Below are positions 53,597-64,000 of a stretch of 64,000 nucleotides of DNA, in pieces. Under the pieces are notes generated by a model. The model saw only the letters and a list, made by a program, of their open reading frames with translations. It was not told the origin of the DNA and ran no database searches. A program made the translations under genes and the position numbers. Positions within the stretch are counted from its first letter, which is position 1; the number at the start of each line of letters is the position of its first letter. Source of the DNA: Pseudomonas sp. PDNC002 (GTDB taxonomy: Bacteria; Pseudomonadota; Gammaproteobacteria; Pseudomonadales; Pseudomonadaceae); the NCBI RefSeq assembly GCF_016919445.1, contig NZ_CP070356.1:5459502-5523501 (forward strand), read 5' to 3'.

Positions 53597-53965
53597 ATGA
53601 GCGAGCGAGATCGCGATTACTACTGGCAGCAGGTCCGGCAGCAGAACCAACAGAAGCCGCCGGAACCGCCACGGCGCGACTGGCGCCTGCTGGTGAAGCC
53701 GTTGCTCTGGTTCCTCATTCCGCTGCTGCTGCTCGCCGCCGCGACCACGTTGTGGCGCAACCCCGCGAGCCATGCCTGGATGCAGGAGCGCTGGGTGGTG
53801 CTGCAAAGCCGCCTGGGCTTCTCCCCCGAAGGTGTTGCCCCGGCACCGCCAGCCTCGCGCTACACCGACAGCCCGCGTCCGTTGTCCGAGTGCATCAAGC
53901 CGGGCAACGTGATCGACGACGAGGTGCGCGCCTGCACCAAGGGCTACCGGCCCAAAACCTGGTAG
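53597..53965 (+). CDS. Small single-pass membrane protein, unknown function
   Basis: 122 residues. A glutamine-rich cytoplasmic start (YYWQQVRQQNQQKPPEPP) is followed by one membrane helix (LLWFLIPLLLLAAATTLW) and a periplasmic tail with two cysteines (SECIKPG and RACTKG). No family recognised. Divergent from lhr and convergent with the large membrane protein. Confidence 0.75.
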   Translation: MSERDRDYYWQQVRQQNQQKPPEPPRRDWRLLVKPLLWFLIPLLLLAAATTLWRNPASHAWMQERWVVLQSRLGFSPEGVAPAPPASRYTDSPRPLSECIKPGNVIDDEVRACTKGYRPKTW

Positions 53966-53979
53966 CCCCGGGTGCCGGG

Positions 53980-56900
53980 TCAGAACTTGGCGAAGTTCAC
54001 CACGTCCACGATGATCGAACCGCCGATGCCGGTGAGCGACACCAGCAACGCGCGCACCAGCGGCTCCTCCGAATAGCGGGAGAAGGCGCCGGTGTTCTGT
54101 GCGGCCACCCGGTCGCGGATCATCTGGAACTTCACATTCTCCGGGTCCGCCTTGTCGCCCTTGAGCAACTGCGCGTCGATGTGCTGCAGCGTGGCGGTGC
54201 GTGCCTTCTCCGCCGCCCGGCGCAGCGATAGCGCGGAGAGGAACAGGATCAGCGCCGTCAGCACGAAGGAGATCACCAGGCCCGGCGGGGTCTGCCAGTT
54301 GTCGAACACGCTGCTGCGCGATGCGATGAGGATCAGCAGCACCACGGTCGGGGCATAGATCAGCCGATTGACCGCTGCGGTGCGGCGGGCGATGAGCGTG
54401 ATGTCGGTCCAGTCGTCGATGCAGGCGTGCCGTCCGATTCCGAAGGTCTGCCGGTGCTGCTCCTCCAGTCCCGCGGGCCAGATCGCGTGGTGCCGGACCA
54501 GCTGGCGGATGAAGCGCGTCAGCAGATAGTTGGCGTCCACCACCCAGAACACCAGCAGCTGGAAGGCCAGCACCGGCAGCATCCACGGCGCCTTGCCCCA
54601 GAGCAGTTGGCCGCGTATCGGGCTCGCCTCCATGGGCCAGAGGACGAACAGCACCCCGGTGAAGACCGCGAATATCCAGGTGGCTAGCAGCGCTCGCAGC
54701 AGCCGCGCACCGAACACGCCGCCCAGGCAATGCTCGTCCCAGAAGGCCTTGAAATCGATGAGCAGCCGCCCATCGTGGCCCGGATACTCCGCCTCGCTGC
54801 CCTTGCGCACCATCTTGCGCACGCTGTCGTTGGAGAGGGGGAACAGGATCAGCGACAGGTAGGAACCGAAATCACGCACCCAGGAGCGGCCCTCGACCGG
54901 TCGTGGGAAACGGCTCCACAAGGTCGTTGGCGGTCCGTCCAGGTCATAGGCACGCTCGATTTCCAGGCGATTCAGGCGCAGGCAGCGCCAGCCCCAGGCC
55001 AGTGCGGAGATGGAGATCAGCACCGCCAGGAGGCGCAGCGCCAGGGTCGGCCAGGCGCTGATGCCCTCGAAGAAGAACATCGGTTCGCCCAGGCCGTTTT
55101 CGGTCAGCGCACGCCGGGACTGGTAACCCCACAACAAGGCCAGCACGAAGACGATGGTCGGCAGCAGCAGGTAGTACACGGAGGAGTCGAACAAGCTGCC
55201 CGTGGGCGGCTCGCCCGCGTCCTCCGTGGTCAGCTGCGCCCGGTGCCGGCGGATCAGCTGCGCGGTGAGGATGCCCAGGACGATCAGCACGAATGTCACC
55301 CAGATCAGTTGTACCCGCCATTGCAGGCCGGCGATCCAGGCGAACAGGCCGGCGACCAGGTAAAAGGCCAGCGGCAGGCGTCGCACCCACATCGGCAGAT
55401 CGCCAGGGGGCTCGGTGCTTTGTCGATCATCGGCCCACCACCACCCGAGGAACAGCAGCAACGCGGCCATCAGCAGGATCAGCCAACCGCCGCCCCACAT
55501 CGCCAGAACGTTGCCCAGGTTGCTACGCAAGGCATCGGTGATCTGCGGATAGGGCGGTGGCGGCGGGTCCTGCAGACAGGACAGCGCCATGATGTCCTGG
55601 GTCATCGCCGGCCGCCCCTCGCCCGCGGCCCAGGAGCGGCGAGTCTTGGGGGCCTCGCAATAGCGCGCGGGCGCCGCCCGGGATTTGCTCGGCAGCGGAA
55701 TGAAGCCACTGATGCCGATTTCGAAGATGCCCGGAGAGAGAATGTTCCCCCCCGTCGGGTCGAACTTGGACTGTTTGTATTCGAAGTCCCGCGGCGACTG
55801 GGCGGCCAGGATGGAAGCGAAGACTGCGCTCTGCTGGCTATCGCGAAACGGCGGCACATCCTGTTGCAGGGCCTGGGTCAGCGTCAGGCCGTAGGGTGAG
55901 GCGAGCACCAGGTTGCGGGTGGACTCCGCCTGGCCGCGCTGCAACATGCGCGCATCCAGGTCGGTCGAGAAGTACAGCTTGTTGGGCATTCTCGCCTTGA
56001 GCGCCTGCAGCACCAGCAGTTTGTCGTAGGCATCGGCGCCCAGTACGCCGATGGCGGCAATCCCGCTCTCGCCATTTTGCCGGTAGGACTCATCGAGCTC
56101 CGCGATGTGGTCGGCCAGGCGCCGCAGGTAATCGAGTTGGGAGTCACCATCGGCGCGTTCCAGGGTGCCCAGGTCCAGGTTGCCCGGCTTGCTGTCGGTC
56201 TTGCCAGCGGACTTGTCGTCCTGCTTCGCCACCTGGTCGGGCAGCCGGCCATCGACCCCGCGCAGGTAGCTAAAGCGCAGTACCCAGTCGTCGACGATGT
56301 CCAGGTCCTCCGTGCTCAGCCGGGCGCGATCACCGACGCGCACCTTGAAGCTTTCGGCCAGGGATCGGGAGTAGAAGCTGTCCCACTCCGAGATCAGCGC
56401 TACCCGGCCGAACCTCGGCCACCCGCCGGTCGCCGCGCAGTCGGTTCCGTTGCGCTGGGGCATGCCCCGGCTGCACAACACGCCACCGACCGGATCGACC
56501 CGGCGCAAGCGCAGCTCATCCAGCAGCATGGAGGCGAGTCGGCCGTCATCGCTCACCGTGCGCAGAATCTTCATGTTCCTCTCGGGATTTCCCCGCACCT
56601 CCCGCTTCCCCGGCGCGGGATCGGCACAACCGATCCGCTTCATCTCCTCGGTCGGCTTGATCCGCCCGCACAACAGCATCGACCGCTCGGCCGTGGCCAG
56701 CGGCGAGTAGATTTCCAACAGCGGAAACGCCTGGCGCGAGGCGTCTTCATACATCTCCCCCAGCATGGTGGAGTTGGACGGACCGATGACCTTGAGCACG
56801 CTGTCCTTGGGCGGCGCCTCGTCCGCGCCAGGGACTCGGCCATGGCGGGCATTGGCCTGTGCCTGTCGGACAGCCATGTCCAGGTGAGTGCGCAATGCGT

Positions 56901-57510
56901 CGAGCTTTTCCAGGGGATTGGGTCGCAGGTATTCCTCTTTCACCCAGAACAGCAGGGTCTGCTTCGTCAGTTGCGGCACCTGATCCATCGATCGCGGCGG
57001 GTCGAGGCGATCGGCAATCAGCGTTTCGAAAGGAATCTCCAGGGGGTGGTCGTCGCCAACCGATTCCTCGATGCTCAGGCAACGGACGTGCTGCTCGTCG
57101 GCGGGCACCATGTGGGTGTTCTTGAACCCCGCCAGCACGGCGTAGCGAATACGCCGGCGCAACTCCACCTCGTCGGCGTAGGCGCCGCCCTCGACGACTG
57201 CCACCATGATCTCGGGGATTTCGCCGGAGGCGTTCTCCGGCAGATCAGCAAGGCAAAGATCGTCGGCCGCCTTGCTGGCGCTGGCCGGATGCAGATCCTT
57301 GAGTTTCTTGCGATAGCGCTCCAGCGCATCGAACGGGTCCTGCCACAGTCGCGCCTCGATGGGGCGCTCCACCTGGAACTGGCCACCCAGCGGGCGAGGT
57401 TCGAGAAAAGCCGGACGGGTCAGCGCCAGCGCCGACACCACAAGGCTCAGGACGACTGCCGAGCCGGGTATCCAGAGGGAGAGATTGCTCCCTGAGTCCT
57501 TGTTATCCAT
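53980..57510 (-). CDS. Large membrane protein with putative periplasmic ligand-binding region, unknown function
   Basis: 1176 residues. One helix near residues 13-31, then about 620 mostly soluble residues, then nine or ten membrane helices (for example LILLMAALLLFLGWWW, VQLIWVTFVLIVLGIL, LPVLAFQLLVFWVV, GLVISFVLTALILFLSAL) and a cytoplasmic stretch near residues 1090-1150. Within the soluble part, RFGRVALISEWDSFYSRSLAESF and SGIAAIGVLGADAYDKLLVLQAL alternate strand and helix like type I periplasmic-binding (receptor) domains; that is my reading, not a database hit. No kinase, cyclase or ATPase motif is evident. It is a single gene with an empty 577-bp upstream gap. Confidence 0.8.
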   Translation of the reverse strand: MDNKDSGSNLSLWIPGSAVVLSLVVSALALTRPAFLEPRPLGGQFQVERPIEARLWQDPFDALERYRKKLKDLHPASASKAADDLCLADLPENASGEIPEIMVAVVEGGAYADEVELRRRIRYAVLAGFKNTHMVPADEQHVRCLSIEESVGDDHPLEIPFETLIADRLDPPRSMDQVPQLTKQTLLFWVKEEYLRPNPLEKLDALRTHLDMAVRQAQANARHGRVPGADEAPPKDSVLKVIGPSNSTMLGEMYEDASRQAFPLLEIYSPLATAERSMLLCGRIKPTEEMKRIGCADPAPGKREVRGNPERNMKILRTVSDDGRLASMLLDELRLRRVDPVGGVLCSRGMPQRNGTDCAATGGWPRFGRVALISEWDSFYSRSLAESFKVRVGDRARLSTEDLDIVDDWVLRFSYLRGVDGRLPDQVAKQDDKSAGKTDSKPGNLDLGTLERADGDSQLDYLRRLADHIAELDESYRQNGESGIAAIGVLGADAYDKLLVLQALKARMPNKLYFSTDLDARMLQRGQAESTRNLVLASPYGLTLTQALQQDVPPFRDSQQSAVFASILAAQSPRDFEYKQSKFDPTGGNILSPGIFEIGISGFIPLPSKSRAAPARYCEAPKTRRSWAAGEGRPAMTQDIMALSCLQDPPPPPYPQITDALRSNLGNVLAMWGGGWLILLMAALLLFLGWWWADDRQSTEPPGDLPMWVRRLPLAFYLVAGLFAWIAGLQWRVQLIWVTFVLIVLGILTAQLIRRHRAQLTTEDAGEPPTGSLFDSSVYYLLLPTIVFVLALLWGYQSRRALTENGLGEPMFFFEGISAWPTLALRLLAVLISISALAWGWRCLRLNRLEIERAYDLDGPPTTLWSRFPRPVEGRSWVRDFGSYLSLILFPLSNDSVRKMVRKGSEAEYPGHDGRLLIDFKAFWDEHCLGGVFGARLLRALLATWIFAVFTGVLFVLWPMEASPIRGQLLWGKAPWMLPVLAFQLLVFWVVDANYLLTRFIRQLVRHHAIWPAGLEEQHRQTFGIGRHACIDDWTDITLIARRTAAVNRLIYAPTVVLLILIASRSSVFDNWQTPPGLVISFVLTALILFLSALSLRRAAEKARTATLQHIDAQLLKGDKADPENVKFQMIRDRVAAQNTGAFSRYSEEPLVRALLVSLTGIGGSIIVDVVNFAKF

Positions 57511-58087
57511 GGTCCCTCCCGAGGCGTCGGGTCGACCGTTAACAATGCCTCAAGGCTCGGGCAGGGAGCGTCGCTGCGCATGCCGGGGCCGGGTCCTTTC
57601 CTGTGGGCGCCAACGTACTTCCGCGCAGGCTGGAGGTTACTTCCTTGCTTGCCGGCCACGGCGCGAGCGAATGACTCGCCAATGGCCGACCGACCGGATG
57701 CACCGGGCTGTGCGTGACCGCCTACGCATGTCCGCTGGGGACTGCAGCCCTGTTCGGTCGCTGGAACCTCCAGCTGTCAACATAGACCAGCGTCAGAAAA
57801 CTGTGCAAATTTTGAGCAGGCATGGTGGGCCGACGGAAGATTGGCACGGCGGAGCGTCACGCCCCCCAAAGCCCCCGCACCCGCCGGTGGTAGGCAGGCG
57901 CAATGCTCTTCTGTCGTTGAGTCCGTGCGCTGCACGTCCCTCGCCTTGGCCCGCGCGCGCTCAGGAAGAGGAGGCAGACCGAGCCGGCTGACGCCGAAGA
58001 CCCAACGGCCCCCCTCTCCCTTTGGGAGAGGGCTGGGGTGAGGGCCGCTCCGAGCACATCGCTATCGCGTCGCAGTGGCGCCCTGCC
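57511..58087. other. 577-bp intergenic region, mostly featureless
   Basis: It holds the promoter of the large membrane protein and, at its far end, a solo palindrome. I see no convincing gene; short open frames here lack ribosome sites and codon bias. Confidence 0.6.
58012..58044. repeat. Single-arm palindrome, copy 6 of the GGGAGAGGG family
   Basis: CCCTCTCCCTTTGGGAGAGG with GCTGGGGTGAGGG, one arm without a partner. It lies 43 bp after phhR and may serve as its terminator structure. Confidence 0.8.
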
Positions 58088-59650
<1,563 letters not shown>

Positions 59651-59781
59651 GGCGGGCCCGTGGTTGTCGTTGTGGTGGGCGCTCCGGCGCGGATTTTCGC
59701 AAGGCGGCCGGAAATTACCGTCAATAATATGTGACAGATGACCGCACCTTCAAGCCATGGCCGGATGCTTGTGCCGCTTTG

Positions 59782-59799
59782 CGTAATCTTTTCTTTACG
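59782..59799. promoter_or_regulatory. Candidate PhhR box upstream of phhA
   Basis: CGTAAT-CTTTTC-TTTACG, two 6-bp half-sites with a 6-bp spacer. It resembles the TyrR/PhhR consensus TGTAAA-N6-TTTACA (mismatches in each half). It is 109 bp before phhA. Confidence 0.5.
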
Positions 59800-59880
59800 G
59801 ATTGCCGCGTCAGATACCTGCAAACACGGCTGCCAAGGGGCTGATCAAGGGCACGACTCGCGCTATCTGTTGGTCATCAC

Positions 59881-59889
59881 AACAACAAG
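59881..59889 (+). promoter_or_regulatory. Hfq/Crc-type site in the phhA leader
   Basis: AACAACAAG, three AAN triplets 18 bp before the phhA start. Catabolite repression of aromatic amino acid degradation by Crc is known in Pseudomonas. Confidence 0.45.
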
Positions 59890-59907
59890 CTCGCAGCCGG
59901 AGCCCCC

Positions 59908-60696
59908 ATGAAGACAACGCAGTACGTGGCCCGCCAACCTGATGAAGATGGCTTTATCCACTACCCGGAAGCCGAGCATCAGGTCTGGAATACCCTGATC
60001 ACCCGCCAGTTGAAAGTGATCGAGGGCCGCGCGTGTCAGGAGTACCTGGACGGCATCGAGCAGCTCGGCCTGCCACACGACCGCATCCCGCAACTGGGCG
60101 AAATCAACCAGGTACTCCAGGCCGCCACCGGCTGGCGCGTAGCGCGGGTGCCGGCGCTGATTCCCTTCCAGACCTTCTTCGAGCTGCTGGCCAGCCAGCA
60201 ATTCCCCGTCGCCACCTTCATCCGCACCCCGGAAGAGCTGGACTACCTGCAGGAGCCGGACATCTTCCACGAGATCTTCGGCCACTGCCCGCTGCTCACC
60301 AACCCCTGGTTCGCCGAGTTCACCCACACCTACGGCAAGCTTGGCCTCGCCGCCAGCAAGGAAGAGCGCGTGTTCCTCGCCCGCCTCTACTGGATGACCA
60401 TCGAGTTCGGCCTGCTCGACACCCCGCAAGGCCTGCGCATCTATGGCGGCGGCATCCTTTCGTCGCCCAGGGAGACCGTCTACTGCCTCTCCGACGCTCC
60501 CGAGCGCCAGGCCTTCGATCCGCGGGAATGCATGCGCACGCCGTACCGCATCGACATCCTGCAGCCCCTGTATTTCGTGCTCCCCGAGCTCAAGCGCCTG
60601 TTCGACCTGGCCCATGAGGACATCATGGCGCTGGTGCGCGAAGCCATGCACCTGGGCCTGCACGCGCCGAAGTTTCCGCCGAAACAGGCCGCCTGA
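59908..60696 (+). CDS. phhA: Phenylalanine 4-monooxygenase
   Basis: 262 residues, the bacterial monomeric phenylalanine hydroxylase. The facial iron triad is His121 and His126 in PDIFHEIFGHCPLL and Glu166 in WMTIEFGLL; IPFQTFFELLASQQFP is also characteristic. It converts Phe to Tyr using tetrahydrobiopterin and O2. First gene of phhABC, 105 bp before phhB; a GGAGCC site precedes the ATG. Confidence 0.97.
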   Translation: MKTTQYVARQPDEDGFIHYPEAEHQVWNTLITRQLKVIEGRACQEYLDGIEQLGLPHDRIPQLGEINQVLQAATGWRVARVPALIPFQTFFELLASQQFPVATFIRTPEELDYLQEPDIFHEIFGHCPLLTNPWFAEFTHTYGKLGLAASKEERVFLARLYWMTIEFGLLDTPQGLRIYGGGILSSPRETVYCLSDAPERQAFDPRECMRTPYRIDILQPLYFVLPELKRLFDLAHEDIMALVREAMHLGLHAPKFPPKQAA

Positions 60697-60801
60697 TCCG
60701 CTGCAATCGATCCCATCTGTGCCTAGGATGAGACGTGCTCGCGAGCCTAAGATGGTTCGCGAGCGCACTCCTATGCCACCCCACGACAAGGAGAACCTTT
60801 C

Positions 60802-61158
60802 ATGACCGCACTTACCCAAGCCCATTGCGAAGCCTGCCGCGCCGACGCCCCGAAGGTGTCCGACGAAGAACTGGCGGTGCTGATCAAGCAGATCCCGGAC
60901 TGGAACATCGAGGTCCGCGACGATCACATGGAGCTGGAACGGGTCTTCCTGTTCAAGAACTTCCGCCATGCCCTGGCCTTCACCAACGCGGTGGGCGCCA
61001 TCGCCGAGGAAGAAGGCCACCACCCCGACCTGCTGACCCAGTGGGGCAAGGTCACCGTCACCTGGTGGAGCCACGAGCTGAAGGGCCTGCACCGCAACGA
61101 CTTCATCATGGCCGCGCGCACCGACGAGCTGGCCGCGAAAGCAGAGGGACGCAAATGA
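60802..61158 (+). CDS. phhB: Pterin-4a-carbinolamine dehydratase
   Basis: 118 residues. The active-site pattern [27 protein letters not shown] has His73, His74 and His91. It recycles the pterin cofactor used by PhhA and is also known to affect phhA expression. It overlaps phhC by 4 bp (ATGA). Confidence 0.96.
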   Translation: MTALTQAHCEACRADAPKVSDEELAVLIKQIPDWNIEVRDDHMELERVFLFKNFRHALAFTNAVGAIAEEEGHHPDLLTQWGKVTVTWWSHELKGLHRNDFIMAARTDELAAKAEGRK

Positions 61159-62351
61159 GTCATTTCGCCAAGGTCACCCGCGTGCCGGGGGACCCGATCC
61201 TGGGCCTGCTCGAAGCCTATCGGGCCGACCCCAACCCCGCGCGACTCGACCTTGGCGTGGGCGTCTACAAGGACGCCCAGGGCCTCACGCCGATCCCCCG
61301 CGCAGTGAAGCTCGCCGAACAGCGCCTGGTGGATAGCGAGACCACCAAGAGCTACGTCGGCAGCCACGGTGACGCGCTGTTTGCCGCACGCCTGTGTGAG
61401 CAGGTGCTGGGCGTTACCTCGCCGCTGCTGGCGGACGCTCGTGCCGATGCTACCCAGACGCCCGGCGGCACCGGCGCCCTGCGCCTGGCGGCGGAGTTCA
61501 TCGCCCATTGCCTGCCGGGGAAAAATATCTGGCTGAGCGACCCGACCTGGCCGATCCACGAGACCCTGTTCGCCGCCGCCGGCGTGCCGATCAAGCACTA
61601 CCCCTACGTCGGCGCGGACAACCGCCTCGACGCGGAGGCCATGTTCGCCATGCTGGAGAAAATTCCGCAGGGCGACGTGGTGCTGCTGCACGCCTGCTGC
61701 CACAACCCCACCGGCTTCGACCTGGATCATGAACAGTGGCAGCGCGTGCTGGAGATCGTCCGCCGCCGCGAACTGCTGCCGCTGCTGGACTTCGCCTACC
61801 AGGGCCTGGGCGATGGGCTGGAGGAGGACGCGTATTCCGTGCGCCTGTTCGCCCAGAGCCTGCCGGAAGTGCTGATCACCAGTTCCTGCTCGAAGAACTT
61901 CGGCCTCTACCGCGACCGCGTTGGCGCACTCATTGTGTGCGCCGAGAACGCCGACAAGCTGACCGACATCCGCAGCCAACTGGCGCTGTTCGCCCGCAAC
62001 CTCTGGTCCACCCCACCGGCCCACGGCGCGGAAGTGGTCGCCACCATCCTCGGCGATCCGGAGCTGAAGAACCTGTGGCTGGACGAACTGGACGCCATGC
62101 GCGGGCGCATCGCCGAGCTGCGCGTCGGCCTCGTGGAAGCCCTGCGGCCTCACGGGCTGGCGGAGCGTTTCGCGCACATCGCCATCCAGCGCGGCATGTT
62201 CTCCTACACCGGCCTGCAGGCGGACCAGGTGCGCATCCTGCGCGAGGAACACAGCATCTACCTGGTCAGCAGCGGCCGCGCCAACATCGCCGGCCTCGAC
62301 GGCGAGCGCCTGGACCACCTGGCGGCAGCCATCGCCCGCGTCTGCCGCTGA
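61155..62351 (+). CDS. phhC: Aromatic amino acid aminotransferase
   Basis: 398 residues, class I PLP aminotransferase (TyrB/AspC type). PLP lysine Lys247 in [40 protein letters not shown] and [10 protein letters not shown] are family marks. It transaminates tyrosine and phenylalanine to the keto acids. Start coupled to phhB; a strong terminator follows. Confidence 0.96.
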   Translation: MSHFAKVTRVPGDPILGLLEAYRADPNPARLDLGVGVYKDAQGLTPIPRAVKLAEQRLVDSETTKSYVGSHGDALFAARLCEQVLGVTSPLLADARADATQTPGGTGALRLAAEFIAHCLPGKNIWLSDPTWPIHETLFAAAGVPIKHYPYVGADNRLDAEAMFAMLEKIPQGDVVLLHACCHNPTGFDLDHEQWQRVLEIVRRRELLPLLDFAYQGLGDGLEEDAYSVRLFAQSLPEVLITSSCSKNFGLYRDRVGALIVCAENADKLTDIRSQLALFARNLWSTPPAHGAEVVATILGDPELKNLWLDELDAMRGRIAELRVGLVEALRPHGLAERFAHIAIQRGMFSYTGLQADQVRILREEHSIYLVSSGRANIAGLDGERLDHLAAAIARVCR

Positions 62352-62370
62352 GCCCGTTTTCTTCCCCCTC

Positions 62371-62398
62371 GACCGGCCTGTGAGCCGGTCTTTTTTTG
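62371..62398 (+). terminator. Terminator of phhABC
   Basis: GACCGGC-CTGTGA-GCCGGTC followed by seven T, 19 bp after the phhC stop. Decayed copies of this sequence recur in the downstream repeat units. Confidence 0.92.
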
Positions 62399-62435
62399 CG
62401 CGTTTCAACAGTTCAGAGGCATGCGGCGAACTGCT

Positions 62436-63066
62436 TTTCGTAGGAGCGGATCTTATCCGCGACGCTTTTTGTCCCGGCTTCGCCGGGATTTCGCGGAGAA
62501 GCTCCGCTCCTACAAGAGCCTCACGGCCCGCGCCTGCAACGAATGCCCCTCGGCCTCCGATCCGGTCTCTATCGGCGCGTTTTCAACTGCGCAGCGGGGC
62601 ATGCGGCGAACCGCTTTTTGTAGGAGCGGATCTTATCCGCGATGCTTTTTGTCCCGGCGTCGCCGGGATTTCGCGGAGAAGCTCCGCTCCTACACGAGCC
62701 TTATGGCCCGCGCCTGCAACGAATGCCCCTCGACTGACCTGTGGACCGGTCTCTTTTGGCGTGTTTTTAACTGTGCAGCGGGGCATACGGCGAACTGCTC
62801 TTCGTAGGAGCGGATCTTATCCGCGACGCTTTTTGTCCCGGCTCCGCCGGGATTTCGCGGAGAAGCTCCGCTCCTACACGAGCCTCCTGGCCCGCGCCTG
62901 CAACGAATGCCCCTCGACTGACCTGTGAGCCGGTCTCTTTTGGCGCGTTTTCAACTGTGCAGCGGGGCGTGCGGCGAACTGCTTTTTGTAGGAGCGGATC
63001 TTATCCGCGACGCTTTTTGTCCCGGCTTCGCCGGGATTTCGCGGAGAAGCTCCGCTCCTACACGAG
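62436..63066 (+). repeat. REP/BIME array, four units of 180-184 bp
   Basis: Fills the gap between phhC and the acylase gene. Units start at 62440, 62620, 62804 and 62988 with GTAGGAGCGGATCTTATCCG, contain a central stem CCCGGCTTCGCCGGG, and close with the inverted AGAAGCTCCGCTCCTAC. It is the same pair of REP tips as the arrays at 9.7 and 14.1 kb, in reversed order. The spacers contain CCTGCAACGAATGCCCCTCG and a degenerate copy of the phhC terminator. Open frames through it are read-through of the repeats. Confidence 0.94.
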
Positions 63067-63096
63067 CCTCACGGCCGCGCGCCTGCAAGAGCAGGT

Positions 63097-64000
63097 TTAC
63101 CGCTCGCGCAGCTCCATCACCTTCAACTCCGGATCGGCCTTGATCTGCTCGTCGGTGAACGGCAGCTCCGGCCACTGCTGCCTGGCGAACAATTCCGTCT
63201 GGTCACGGTGGTGCGGCGAACTCGGCTCACTGGATTGCGAGAACGCCAGCAGCCCGCGCGCAACCGGACCGTCTTCGGTGAAGCTCACCAGCTGGATGTA
63301 GCTGCTACCGCTGAGCACACGGTAGTGGTCGCCCTGCCATTCCGAGTGGATGGCGTTGTACACCCCTTCGTTGCCGGTGCCGCCGGGGATGCCCAGGCGC
63401 GCGTTGGCTTCGCCGGTCTGCTGCAACTCGCCCCACTTCTCGTCCGTGCGAATGTTACGGCTGTCGATCTCCCGCGCCGCCGCCACCAGTGCCTGCTGCG
63501 CCTGTTCGCGCACCTGCGGTTTGTCCAGGGCGATGCCCGAGGGCGTGGCCAGTGGCAGCTTGGGATCGAAGGGCAGGCGCCAGCCGCCGTCGATCTTCAG
63601 GAAGCGCGCGACGAAGGCCTGGAAGTAGGCAAATCCGGGGTTGCTGTCGAGATTGACGTGGCGATCCCACGAGCCCAGCGCGGCGCAGGCTGCCGCTGCA
63701 CCTTCTGGTGCCGGCTTGCACAGCTGCAGCAAGTCGTCGAGAAGCATGTCGGCCACATAGACGCGGTTGTCGGTGACCATCTTCTGCAGGTCGTCCGGGC
63801 CGATCTTGCCGTCGCCCTTCAGCCGCTCCAGGGCGAAGCGTGCACGGGCGCTGACCGGAATCGAATCGCGGCTCACCAGCGGCGAGAACCCGGTCAGCGG
63901 CTGTGCCGGGTTGCTCAGCCAGGCGCTGTCGTTGGAGTTCTGCACGAAGTCTTCGCGCACAAGCGACGGCATCTGCTCCGGCGGCGTCAGGCCGGCGTGA
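63097..64000 (-). CDS. Penicillin-acylase-family protein (C-terminal part, cut by window edge)
   Basis: The frame is open to the window end and its start lies outside; about 300 C-terminal residues are seen. REDFVQNSNDSAWLSNPAQPLTGFSPLVS and GGTGNEGVYNAIHSEWQGDHYRVLSGSSYIQL match the beta chain of N-terminal-nucleophile acylases (penicillin acylase, AHL acylases such as PvdQ, QuiP and HacB). These are periplasmic, self-cleaving amidases. The catalytic serine is upstream of the window, so substrate and exact name are open. Confidence 0.85.
   Translation of the reverse strand, partial: HAGLTPPEQMPSLVREDFVQNSNDSAWLSNPAQPLTGFSPLVSRDSIPVSARARFALERLKGDGKIGPDDLQKMVTDNRVYVADMLLDDLLQLCKPAPEGAAAACAALGSWDRHVNLDSNPGFAYFQAFVARFLKIDGGWRLPFDPKLPLATPSGIALDKPQVREQAQQALVAAAREIDSRNIRTDEKWGELQQTGEANARLGIPGGTGNEGVYNAIHSEWQGDHYRVLSGSSYIQLVSFTEDGPVARGLLAFSQSSEPSSPHHRDQTELFARQQWPELPFTDEQIKADPELKVMELRER

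Noticed and set aside
59651-59907. Sigma54 promoter for phhA
   Set aside because: No adequate GG-N10-GC match with TGGC/TTGC context was found by eye.
62380-62928. Repetitive 182-codon open frame downstream of phhC
   Set aside because: It is translation through the REP array; the same peptide recurs in each repeat unit.

Overview
The window is high-GC, gene-dense chromosomal DNA of a Pseudomonas, most likely from the P. aeruginosa lineage. The reasons are an Entner-Doudoroff glucose block (edd-glk-gltR-gtrS, gltBFGK-oprB, hexR, zwf-pgl-eda, gapA), a cpxR/spy-like/cpxS block next to trkH, a phhR/phhABC phenylalanine block, and typical Pseudomonas REP palindromes. Gene order follows several separate stretches of the P. 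aeruginosa chromosome joined together (recalled from memory, not searched). I saw no rRNA, tRNA, CRISPR array, prophage or transposase.

Layout. 0-4.1 kb (minus): end of an O-antigen locus, wbpM (cut by the edge), wbpL-like and wbpK/wbpV-like genes, lapB, lapA, ihfB. 4.3-9.7 kb: azoreductase, small secreted protein, LysR regulator, alpha/beta hydrolase, periplasmic PpiA and an exporter-type ABC half-transporter. 9.7-10.2 kb: REP array. 10.2-14.1 kb: zwf-pgl-eda and divergent hexR. 14.15-14.94 kb: a near-perfect 138-bp tandem REP array. 14.9-29.3 kb: hexose-phosphate mutarotase, oprB-gltKGFB glucose uptake, a small nuclease-like gene between two nearly identical 169-bp palindromic elements, gtrS/gltR, glk, edd, divergent gapA. 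29.4-39.5 kb: DUF1289 protein, membrane protein, bglX, scpB, scpA, trpS, Sua5/YciO protein, PHP phosphoesterase, yciB, yciI. 39.6-45.9 kb: coiled-coil membrane protein, cpxR, Spy-like protein, cpxS, an ATPase-domain-like remnant, nitroreductase, YkgJ protein, trkH. 46.1-57.5 kb: AraC regulator, Mpo1-like protein, GT39-like glycosyltransferase, Lhr helicase, small membrane protein, a 1176-residue unrecognised membrane protein. 58-62.4 kb: phhR and phhABC. 62.4-63.1 kb: a third REP array. 63.1 kb to the end: penicillin-acylase-family protein cut by the edge.

How the parts work together. Glucose enters through OprB and GltBFGK, is phosphorylated by Glk, and is metabolised through Zwf, Pgl, Edd, Eda and GapA. 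HexR-type operators lie in both divergent promoters (zwf/hexR and edd/gapA). Hfq/Crc-type A-rich triplet runs lie at the translation starts of oprB, gltB, gltR, zwf, gapA and phhA, so both the sugar and phenylalanine blocks look subject to carbon catabolite repression.

The least explained items are (i) the DUF559 nuclease gene flanked by paired-palindrome elements of a family found at six places in the window, (ii) the 1176-residue putative sensor, (iii) the ATPase-like remnant after cpxS, and (iv) three REP arrays with regular periods, two of which lie at junctions where the remembered gene order changes.
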